Of a stretch of DNA of 64,000 bases, positions 58,028 through 64,000 are shown piece after piece. The translations under genes were made by a program, and so were the position numbers. Source of the DNA: Aristophania vespae (lineage in GTDB: Bacteria > Pseudomonadota > Alphaproteobacteria > Acetobacterales > Acetobacteraceae); contig NZ_CP047652.1 of the NCBI RefSeq assembly GCF_009906835.1, positions 691,001-755,000 on the forward strand, in the 5' to 3' direction. The notes below the pieces were generated by a model that did no database searches, had not been told where the DNA came from, and was given only the letters and a program-made list of their open reading frames with translations. Position 1 is the first letter of the stretch; each line of letters opens with the position of its first letter.

Positions 58028-58650
58028 TGCTTGGTATTCTTACGGGTTTAAGAGAAGAGGCAAAACTCGCTGTTAAGGCTTTTCCTGACGCACTCATCGT
58101 CATGAGTTTGGCAGATGAGGAAGGTGCTAAAAAAGCCTTACAGACTCTTTTAAACTATGGCGTTACTGAACTGCTTTCTTTTGGGTGTGCTGGTGGTTTG
58201 GATCCTTCCTTGCCACCAGGTACAATCATTGTGCCAGATCATGTTTGGCACAAAGGTCAGGCTTTTTACTGCACACCAAAAATGAAAGCGCGCTTTAGTA
58301 ATGAAAATAGCTTAAATGGAGGAATTCTTCATAGCCCTAAAATAATCGAAACAGCGGCAGAGAAAAAAAGCCTTCATGAGCAAACTGGTTGTTCTGCTGT
58401 AGATATGGAAAGTGGTATAGTCGCCCAGTCCGGTCTTCCTTTTGCGGTTTTGCGTGTCATATGTGATGATGCTGCTCAGGATTTGCCTCCTGCTGCTTCG
58501 GAGGGACTGAAAGAGGGAGAGATTTATATTCCTGGTTTATTGGCTTCTCTTTGCCGTAAACCCTCTCAGCTAGGCACTTTGATTAAATTAGGGCAAGATG
58601 CCACTAAAGCTCGAAAAAGAATGGCTGAATTTTTGCTTGAATTAAGTTAA
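58027..58650 (+). CDS. hpnG: Hopanoid-associated phosphorylase HpnG
   Basis: Nucleoside phosphorylase-fold protein that in the hopanoid pathway removes adenine from adenosylhopane to give ribosylhopane. The 207 residues show GILTGLREEAKLAV at the start, LLSFGCAGGLDPSLPPGTIIVPDHV near 54, AVDMESGIVAQS near 128, with the purine-site methionine-glutamate pair, and a conserved aspartate in RVICDDAAQ near 150. It directly follows shc. The radical-SAM gene hpnH, which makes its substrate, is not next to it in this window. Confidence 0.92.
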   Translation: MLGILTGLREEAKLAVKAFPDALIVMSLADEEGAKKALQTLLNYGVTELLSFGCAGGLDPSLPPGTIIVPDHVWHKGQAFYCTPKMKARFSNENSLNGGILHSPKIIETAAEKKSLHEQTGCSAVDMESGIVAQSGLPFAVLRVICDDAAQDLPPAASEGLKEGEIYIPGLLASLCRKPSQLGTLIKLGQDATKARKRMAEFLLELS

Positions 58651-58692
58651 AGAGAGCTTGTTTTTTCCACTATAAAAAGCTAGGAAGAGCCG

Positions 58693-58767
58693 CTTACCTC
58701 ATAAGAGGTGAGTATTTCACACGCATAGTCCAGATATTCTGGTGTCCATATAGGGCCAAACTATGCG
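58693..58767 (+). promoter_or_regulatory. Structured leader of rpsB
   Basis: Two elements precede rpsB. A hairpin CTTACCTC-ATAA-GAGGTGAG at 58693-58712 may terminate the hpn transcript. An 8-bp stem CGCATAGT (58722-58729)/ACTATGCG (58760-58767) encloses a CCAGA-TAT-TCTGG hairpin. Leaders of rpsB are known to bind ribosomal protein S2 in enterobacteria; whether this one does is inference. Confidence 0.45.
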
Positions 58768-58797
58768 GAGGATTAACCAGAGAAGAGGTTGCTTATT

Positions 58798-59586
58798 ATG
58801 GCAATGCCTAATTTTACAATGCGTCAGTTATTAGAAGCTGGTGTGCATTTTGGTCACCACACGCGCCGCTGGAACCCAGCAATGGCGCCTTATCTTTTTG
58901 GTGTGCGTAACCAGGTTCATATTATTGACCTTCAGCAAACAGTACCTTTGTTAGACCGCGCTTTAAAGCAGGTTCGTGATACTGTTGCTTCAGGTGGTCG
59001 TGTATTGTTTGTTGGCACAAAACGTGCTGCATCCGAGCATATTGCAGAAGCTGCACAACGTTGTGGCCAGTACTATGTCAACCATCGTTGGCTCGGTGGG
59101 ATGCTGACAAACTGGAAGACCATCACCGGCTCCATCAAACGCCTTCGCGCTATTGATGAAATGCTTTCTGGTGACACATCTGGTCTGACAAAAAAAGAAA
59201 TCCTTGATATTACACGTGATCGCGAAAAATTAGAGCGTTCACTCGGTGGTATTAAAGACATGGGCGGTTTGCCTGACCTTCTTTTTGTTATCGATACCAA
59301 TAAAGAAAAATTGGCTGTTGAAGAAGCAAACAAGCTTGGCATTCCTGTTGTTGCTGTCCTTGATAGTAACTCAGATCCAAAGGGTGTTAACTTCCCTGTT
59401 CCAGGCAATGATGATGCTATCCGCGCTATTACCCTTTATTGCGATCTAGTTGCTGGTGCTGTGCTTGACGGTATTTCTGCTGAATTAGCTGCTTCTGGTC
59501 AGGATATTGGCGCTTCTGAAGAGCTTCCAATCGAGGCTGTTGTTGCTGAAAGCACCGCTGCTACCGAAGAAGCTCCTGCAAGCTAA
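58798..59586 (+). CDS. rpsB: 30S ribosomal protein S2
   Basis: Ribosomal protein of the small subunit. The start ATG 58798 gives [27 protein letters not shown], the alphaproteobacterial form; the open frame extends to a TTG at 58789 that is not used. It has 262 residues with [20 protein letters not shown] near 32, [15 protein letters not shown] near 96, and a C-terminal alanine/glutamate-rich tail. AGAGG lies nine bases upstream. Next to tsf as in most bacteria, with a hairpin between the two genes. Confidence 0.97.
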   Translation: MAMPNFTMRQLLEAGVHFGHHTRRWNPAMAPYLFGVRNQVHIIDLQQTVPLLDRALKQVRDTVASGGRVLFVGTKRAASEHIAEAAQRCGQYYVNHRWLGGMLTNWKTITGSIKRLRAIDEMLSGDTSGLTKKEILDITRDREKLERSLGGIKDMGGLPDLLFVIDTNKEKLAVEEANKLGIPVVAVLDSNSDPKGVNFPVPGNDDAIRAITLYCDLVAGAVLDGISAELAASGQDIGASEELPIEAVVAESTAATEEAPAS

Positions 59587-59642
59587 ATAGCAGAAACATG
59601 CTTTACGTGCTTTTGTAAAAAAGTACATTCAAAAGACTGAAA

Positions 59643-59682
59643 CCATGCAACCGGCTATTATTTAGTTGGTTGCATGGATTTT
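59643..59682 (+). terminator. Hairpin between rpsB and tsf, possible attenuator
   Basis: CCATGCAACC (59643-59652) pairs perfectly with GGTTGCATGG (59668-59677), a 10-bp stem with a 15-base loop, and ATTTTTAC follows. It could reduce tsf relative to rpsB, or be a partial terminator; tsf begins 24 bases later. Confidence 0.6.
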
Positions 59683-59700
59683 TACATAAAAGGTGATGAT

Positions 59701-60606
59701 ATGGCTCAGATCACAGCAGCCCTAGTACGCGAGCTTCGCGAGGCAACAGGGGCAGGCATGATGGACTGCAAAAAAGCCCTAACAGAAGCAAATGGTGATA
59801 TTGAAGCCGCTGTTGATTGGCTTCGTAAAAAAGGTCTTTCTCAGGCAGCTAAAAAATCCGGTCGTGTTGCTGCTGAAGGTCTTGTTGGTGTTGCGTCTGG
59901 CAAAAACAAAGCAGCGATGGTTGAAGTCAACGCTGAGACAGACTTTGTTGCCCGTAACGAAGCTTTCCAGAATGCTGTAGAGCAAATCGCTCACGTTGCT
60001 TTGGAAGTTGGCGATGATGTTGAGGCGATTAAAGCAGCTAAATTGCCTTCTGGTCGTACAGTTGCAGATGAATTAACACACCTTATTGCTACAATTGGTG
60101 AGAACATGACATTGCGGCGTGCCGCTGTTCTGACTGTTCCATCTGGTGTTGTTGCCAGCTACGTTCATGGTGCTTTGCGCCCTGGTATTGGTCGTATTGG
60201 TGTGCTTGCTGCTCTTGAAGCGCCTTCAGAGTCAGAAGCTATTCAAACACTGGGCCGCCAGGTTGGTATGCATGTTGCAGCTACACGTCCGTCAGCTTTA
60301 GATATCGTCAGTGTTGACGCCGATGCCTTGGAGCGTGAACGCACAGTTGTTGCTGAGCAGTCACGTGCTTCTGGCAAGCCTGAAGCAATCATTGAAAAAA
60401 TGGTCGAAGGCCGTATCCGCAAATTCTATGAAGAAGTTGTTCTTCTTGAGCAGGTATGGGTACATGACGGTGAAAGCCGTGTGAAAAAGGTTGTAGAAAA
60501 AGCAGGGGCAAAATTAGTTGCCTTTGAACGCTTCCACCTTGGTGAAGGTATTGAAAAAGAAGAAAGTGACTTTGCTGCTGAAGTAGCAAAAGCTGCTGGA
60601 AACTAA
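59701..60606 (+). CDS. tsf: Translation elongation factor Ts
   Basis: Recycles EF-Tu by releasing GDP. From ATG 59701 (AAAAGGTGATG upstream) the protein has 301 residues: [27 protein letters not shown], the N-terminal UBA-like domain, then [17 protein letters not shown] near 80, the EF-Tu-binding core motif, and [18 protein letters not shown] near 195, followed by the C-terminal module. An open frame extends to 59674 but is not the family start. A terminator follows. Confidence 0.97.
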   Translation: MAQITAALVRELREATGAGMMDCKKALTEANGDIEAAVDWLRKKGLSQAAKKSGRVAAEGLVGVASGKNKAAMVEVNAETDFVARNEAFQNAVEQIAHVALEVGDDVEAIKAAKLPSGRTVADELTHLIATIGENMTLRRAAVLTVPSGVVASYVHGALRPGIGRIGVLAALEAPSESEAIQTLGRQVGMHVAATRPSALDIVSVDADALERERTVVAEQSRASGKPEAIIEKMVEGRIRKFYEEVVLLEQVWVHDGESRVKKVVEKAGAKLVAFERFHLGEGIEKEESDFAAEVAKAAGN

Positions 60607-60624
60607 GTTTTTCTTGACCTTCTT

Positions 60625-60658
60625 AAAAGGCTCCCATGAAATAGTGGGGGCCTTTTTT
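60625..60658 (+). terminator. Terminator after tsf
   Basis: AAAAGGC-TCCCA pairs with TGGGG-GCCTTTT around an eight-base loop and runs into T residues. recO starts 20 bases later. Confidence 0.8.
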
Positions 60659-60677
60659 GTTTGGTGAGGAATAAATT

Positions 60678-61400
60678 ATGGAGTGGGAAGCTCCCGCAAT
60701 TATTTTGCGCTCTGAATTACAAGGTGAAACGAGCCTTATTGTAACGGTTTTTACCCAGACTCACGGTGTGTCGCGCGGTATGGTCAAAGGCGGTAATTCT
60801 TCTCGCCACCGTTCAATATGGCAGGTTGGTAATATTATTATGGTGCGCTGGAAAGCCCGCCTGGCTGAACAATTAGGGAATTTCACCGCAGAACCCGTAA
60901 AAATAATTGCTGCCCGTTTGCTAGATTTTCCTTTATCTCTGGCATTAATGACAAGCTCTTGTGCTTTGCTCGTAAGCACCTTGCCAGATAAAGAGCCTTA
61001 TCCAGATTTGTTCAATCATTTAGTACGTTTATTTAATGCTATGGCAGTCTTTCCGAATGAACCTCCATTTGCTGATTACATAAGATGGGAAGTGCTTCTT
61101 TTAGAGCAATTAGGTTATGGTCTTGATTTAACGCAATGCACTGTAACTGGACGTAAAACAGATCTTAAATTCCTGTCTCCCAGAACAGGTAAGGCTGTAA
61201 GTGAGGAAGGAGCGGGAGAGTGGAAAAGTAGGTTGTTTATTCTACCTTCTTTTTTGCTAAATGATCATGAAAGCGGAACGTTGGAGCAATGGAAACAAGG
61301 ACTTTTAATAACAACACATTTTTTGGAAAAAGCAGTATTTGGCTCTTTTCATAGAGATTTACCTGCTGCCAGAAAAAGATTACTTGAAAAATTATCGTAA
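60678..61400 (+). CDS. recO: DNA repair protein RecO
   Basis: RecF-pathway mediator that loads RecA on gapped DNA. The 240-residue protein begins with the OB-fold segment WEAPAIILRSELQGETSLIVTVFTQTHG and continues GMVKGGNSSRHRSIWQVGN near 35. In the C-terminal helical domain YIRWEVLLLEQLGYGLDLTQC near 134 is characteristic of RecO. Some RecO proteins bind zinc through four cysteines; here only a single cysteine follows the QLGYGLDLTQC block, so the zinc site appears absent. A hairpin terminator follows. Confidence 0.9.
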   Translation: MEWEAPAIILRSELQGETSLIVTVFTQTHGVSRGMVKGGNSSRHRSIWQVGNIIMVRWKARLAEQLGNFTAEPVKIIAARLLDFPLSLALMTSSCALLVSTLPDKEPYPDLFNHLVRLFNAMAVFPNEPPFADYIRWEVLLLEQLGYGLDLTQCTVTGRKTDLKFLSPRTGKAVSEEGAGEWKSRLFILPSFLLNDHESGTLEQWKQGLLITTHFLEKAVFGSFHRDLPAARKRLLEKLS

Positions 61401-61455
61401 AATATTTCTTGAAACAACTTGTAATTTAACGAACTGCAACACATCTTGCATTGAA

Positions 61456-61490
61456 GCAAGAGGCTATCTCTTGCTGATTTATTTTATATT
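61456..61490 (+). terminator. Terminator after recO
   Basis: GCAAGAG (61456-61462) pairs perfectly with CTCTTGC (61468-61474) around a five-base loop, then TGATTTATTTTAT. An AT-rich stretch follows up to the next gene. Confidence 0.65.
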
Positions 61491-61525
61491 TATTTATCTA
61501 TTTATATTTATGCGAGATTTATATT

Positions 61526-62416
61526 ATGTCATATGAAGAAGAACTATGTTTTTCAAGCCCTTCTATTGAAGTAGTTGAAAATTCACTTTGGTATTACGCT
61601 GATAGACCTGTTGCAGATAAAGTAAAAGATATTGTTCTTTTATTACACGGGAAAAATAATACTGGATTTGGAGTGTGGTCCTGGTCTTATTTTAATTCAA
61701 TGCCCCGCGATGGATTTTATCCTGTTGCATTAACATTACCTCACTCTAATACAGCTGATTTAAATATATCAGGCAAATATGTAGCCGCTGCAATTTATAT
61801 TTTGCGTCGGAAATTTCCAGCACATCATATTCATATTGTGGCCCATAGTATGGGAAACATATCAGCTGCGTGGGCTTTTCATTACCGTCCTAGCTTTATG
61901 TCTAAGCATGTAACTAGTTTTTGTAGTATTGGAGCTGTTTATGCAGGTGTAGCAAATTTATATCCTGGCAAACCAGCTACACCAGCCGATCTTCAGGTTA
62001 TTGCTGGCTCAAATTTCCTTAAAGAAATTAACTCTGCACCATTTCCTGATCCTGTTCGTTATCTTTCTATTATTTCAGAAACAGACGAAGTGACAACAGG
62101 TAACGCTCTGACTGCGAAAGAAATAGCGACTTTCCCGGCAGGGACAAAGGGAAAGGTTGTAACGCCTCAGGAAGTTTTCGGTTTGAATACAAAAATTAGT
62201 CACGTTGAAGAAGTTGCTGTAAGCTCTGTTTATGAAATAGTCAGAGCATTTTTACGAAATAAAGAAATTAATTTATTAAAGGTTAAAAATTTATATTATG
62301 AAGGCATGCAAATAGACGGATTAAATCTTACCTTAAATTCTGGTGATAAAATTTCTCATCATGGTGATAGTCCGTTAGTGACTCAAGAGCCGCCTCTTAA
62401 TGACGTCGTTATTTAA
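61526..62416 (+). CDS. Lipase-like alpha/beta-hydrolase
   Basis: Probable lipase or esterase, family not recognised precisely. The 296 residues show an alpha/beta-hydrolase order: IVLLLHGKNNTGFGVW near 36 (oxyanion region), the nucleophile elbow AHSMGN with Ser108, a likely acid Asp187 in ISETDEVT, and a likely base His226 in KISHVEEV. A tail of about 70 residues follows (YYEGMQIDGLNLTLNSGDK), unusual for a simple hydrolase. No signal peptide or membrane helix is seen. The gene and its upstream region are notably AT-rich compared with neighbours, so recent acquisition is possible. It stands alone between recO and parC. A GTATAGC-type hairpin follows near 62450 without a T-tract. Confidence 0.75.
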   Translation: MSYEEELCFSSPSIEVVENSLWYYADRPVADKVKDIVLLLHGKNNTGFGVWSWSYFNSMPRDGFYPVALTLPHSNTADLNISGKYVAAAIYILRRKFPAHHIHIVAHSMGNISAAWAFHYRPSFMSKHVTSFCSIGAVYAGVANLYPGKPATPADLQVIAGSNFLKEINSAPFPDPVRYLSIISETDEVTTGNALTAKEIATFPAGTKGKVVTPQEVFGLNTKISHVEEVAVSSVYEIVRAFLRNKEINLLKVKNLYYEGMQIDGLNLTLNSGDKISHHGDSPLVTQEPPLNDVVI

Positions 62417-62610
62417 AAAATAATATTACCTGGAAAATTTAGGGGGAGTATAGCTTTTGCTATATTCCCTCATCTCATTGACATAAAAAAACGGACTTTT
62501 GTACAAAACAAAATTATGGAAAGCCTCTTTTAGTGTTAATGATAGACCTCACCGTACTTAAAGACTAATTTACTTGTGTTACATAATCTAAATAAAAGCG
62601 GAAAACGAGA

Positions 62611-64000
62611 ATGGATCATGCAGGCCACATTGAAGATACGCGCTTAGCAGAGGCTCTGAGCGAGCGTTATGTAGCCTATGCGTTATCAACAATCATGTCA
62701 CGTTCTTTGCCAGATGTGCGTGATGGTTTAAAGCCAGTACATCGGCGTTTGCTTTACGCCATGCAGCAACTTAAGCTTGATCCAAGTTCTGGTTTTAAAA
62801 AATGTGCCCGTGTCGTGGGTGATGTTATTGGTAAATATCATCCTCATGGTGATGCTTCAGTCTATGATGCTTTGGTTCGCTTGGCCCAGGACTTTGCCGC
62901 GCGTTACCCCCTGGTTGAGGGGCAGGGTAATTTCGGTTCAGTTGATGGCGATGGCGCGGCGGCTATGCGTTATACAGAAAGCCGCATGACCGAAGTGGCT
63001 AAGGTTATGTTAGATGGCATTAACGATGATGCTGTCGATTTCCGACCCACTTATGATAATGAAGATCATGAACCTGTTGTTTTGCCTGGGTTCTTTCCCA
63101 ATCTTTTAGCTAACGGCGCGGCAGGTATTGCCGTTGGCATGGCAACAAGCATTCCCCCTCATAATGCGGCTGAAATTTACCGCGCTGCCTGCCTTCTAAT
63201 TGAAAGGCCTGAAATTTCAATTCAAGAGCTTTTGGATGTTATACCAGGGCCAGATTTTCCTACTGGCGGAACCTTGGTTGAAAGCCGGGAGGCTGTTCTT
63301 CAAGCTTACGAAACAGGAAGAGGTTCTTTTCGTACGCGGGCAAAATGGGGTGTTGAAAAAAATCGTAACGGTACATGGTGCATTATCGTTACCGAAATTC
63401 CATACCAAGTTCAGAAATCAAAGTTAATTGAACAGATTGCAGCATTAATGGAGCAGAAGAAACTTCCGCTTCTTGGTGACGTGCGAGATGAAAGTACAAC
63501 AGATATTCGTTTGGTTTTAGAGCCAAAAACGCGCCAATGTGATGCCGAAGTGCTAATGGAAACACTCTTCCGTAACACAGCACTTGAAACCCGTTTTAGT
63601 TTAAATATGAACGTCCTTAATCATGACCGTGTGCCGGGGGTCATGTCGCTTAAAGACGTTTTAAAGGCGTGGTTAGATCATATTCATGTCGTGTTTGTCC
63701 GTAGATCGCAACATAGGCTAGATGCTGTATTAAAGCGTTGTGAAATTTTAGATGGCTTTTTGCTGGTTTATTTAAATCTTGATGAAGTTATTCGTATCGT
63801 TCGCGAAGAGGATGAGCCCAAAAAAGCGCTTATGGTAGCATTTGATCTTACTGAGTTGCAGGCAGATTACATTCTTAATATGCGTTTGCGCTCACTAAGA
63901 AGATTGGAAGAACTGGAAATTAAGCGGGAAAGAGATAGTCTTGCCAAAGAACAAGCTTCGCTCGAAAAATTATTGGGATCAGAAAAACGACGCTGGAAAA
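62611..64000 (+). CDS. parC: DNA topoisomerase IV subunit A, 3'-partial
   Basis: Type IIA topoisomerase subunit that decatenates sister chromosomes with ParE. The frame is open from ATG 62611 to the window end (463 codons). Residues 10-45 hold the [20 protein letters not shown] region. [22 protein letters not shown] spans 65-86, and the catalytic tyrosine is Tyr121 in [20 protein letters not shown] favours ParC over GyrA. In the quinolone-determining region, Ala82 aligns with E. coli GyrA Ser83 and Asp86 with Asp87. Alanine here is common in alphaproteobacteria and linked to lower quinolone sensitivity. The C-terminal half, including the beta-pinwheel, is beyond the window. An apparent weak ribosome site, AAAACGAGA, precedes the ATG. 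Confidence 0.93.
   Translation, partial: MDHAGHIEDTRLAEALSERYVAYALSTIMSRSLPDVRDGLKPVHRRLLYAMQQLKLDPSSGFKKCARVVGDVIGKYHPHGDASVYDALVRLAQDFAARYPLVEGQGNFGSVDGDGAAAMRYTESRMTEVAKVMLDGINDDAVDFRPTYDNEDHEPVVLPGFFPNLLANGAAGIAVGMATSIPPHNAAEIYRAACLLIERPEISIQELLDVIPGPDFPTGGTLVESREAVLQAYETGRGSFRTRAKWGVEKNRNGTWCIIVTEIPYQVQKSKLIEQIAALMEQKKLPLLGDVRDESTTDIRLVLEPKTRQCDAEVLMETLFRNTALETRFSLNMNVLNHDRVPGVMSLKDVLKAWLDHIHVVFVRRSQHRLDAVLKRCEILDGFLLVYLNLDEVIRIVREEDEPKKALMVAFDLTELQADYILNMRLRSLRRLEELEIKRERDSLAKEQASLEKLLGSEKRRWK

Overview
The window reads as an ordinary chromosomal segment of an alphaproteobacterium, most likely an acetic acid bacterium (Acetobacteraceae). The support is a cytochrome bo3-type ubiquinol oxidase operon (cyoABCD), a complete hopanoid block (hpnL, hpnABCDEFG), a class I lysyl-tRNA synthetase, a SUV3-like helicase next to an S4-domain protein and FdxA, and a purMN/hdaA/ppk/ppx neighbourhood. 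Base composition looks moderately AT-rich by eye, lower in GC than typical Acetobacter or Gluconobacter. An insect-associated, low-GC member of the family is therefore plausible but unproven. I see no CRISPR array, insertion sequence, prophage, integrase or rRNA operon.

Layout. 1-1732: iron-siderophore type ABC permease (5' end cut by the window) and ATPase. 1803-4587: hemF, mtnP and a dienelactone hydrolase-like gene. 4823-6813: groES-groEL. 6942-9919: DinG-type helicase. 10024-15130: lysS, an MprF-like membrane protein, a 2H phosphoesterase relative and ybhL. 15361-19521: a structured leader with a small upstream ORF, then cyoABCD. 19675-22883: fdxA, S4 protein and SUV3-like helicase, all on the minus strand. 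22961-26603: pepA, a MarR-type regulator, a DegT aminotransferase and a small membrane protein. 26655-32049, minus strand except ndk: AI-2E family permease, ABC-F protein, ndk, purN and purM. 32174-36586: hdaA-ppk-ppx with overlapping ends. 36613-42278, minus strand: DUF4175 protein, lysA and an MFS transporter. 42412-42591: two identical tRNA-Arg(ACG) genes. 42659-48571: lipoprotein, guaA, zinc alcohol dehydrogenase, SH3 protein and pyk. 48633-58650: tyrosine-pathway dehydrogenase, then hpnL divergent from hpnA-G. 58798-61400: rpsB, tsf and recO. 61526-62416: a lipase-like hydrolase. From 62611 to the window end: parC, cut by the window.

How the genes work together. HpnC, HpnD and HpnE make squalene from farnesyl diphosphate. 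HpnF (Shc) cyclises it to hopene. HpnG, HpnA, HpnB and HpnL act in side-chain elaboration, sugar chemistry and transport. Together with the ubiquinol oxidase this fits the envelope and respiration of an aerobic, acid-tolerant bacterium.

The most important caution is that six genes (Fec-type permease, DinG-like helicase, lysS, SUV3-like helicase, MFS transporter, hpnB) are split. In every case adding one base to, or next to, a short homopolymer restores the full family-length protein. One of them is the lysyl-tRNA synthetase. A uniform 'missing one base' pattern points to sequencing or assembly error rather than gene decay, although hpnB carries a run that could also support ribosomal slippage. 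The best candidates for new biology are the structured leader with a 26-residue ORF in front of cyoA, the 2H-phosphoesterase relative that has lost both catalytic histidines, and the MprF homologue whose synthase domain stops early against that gene.
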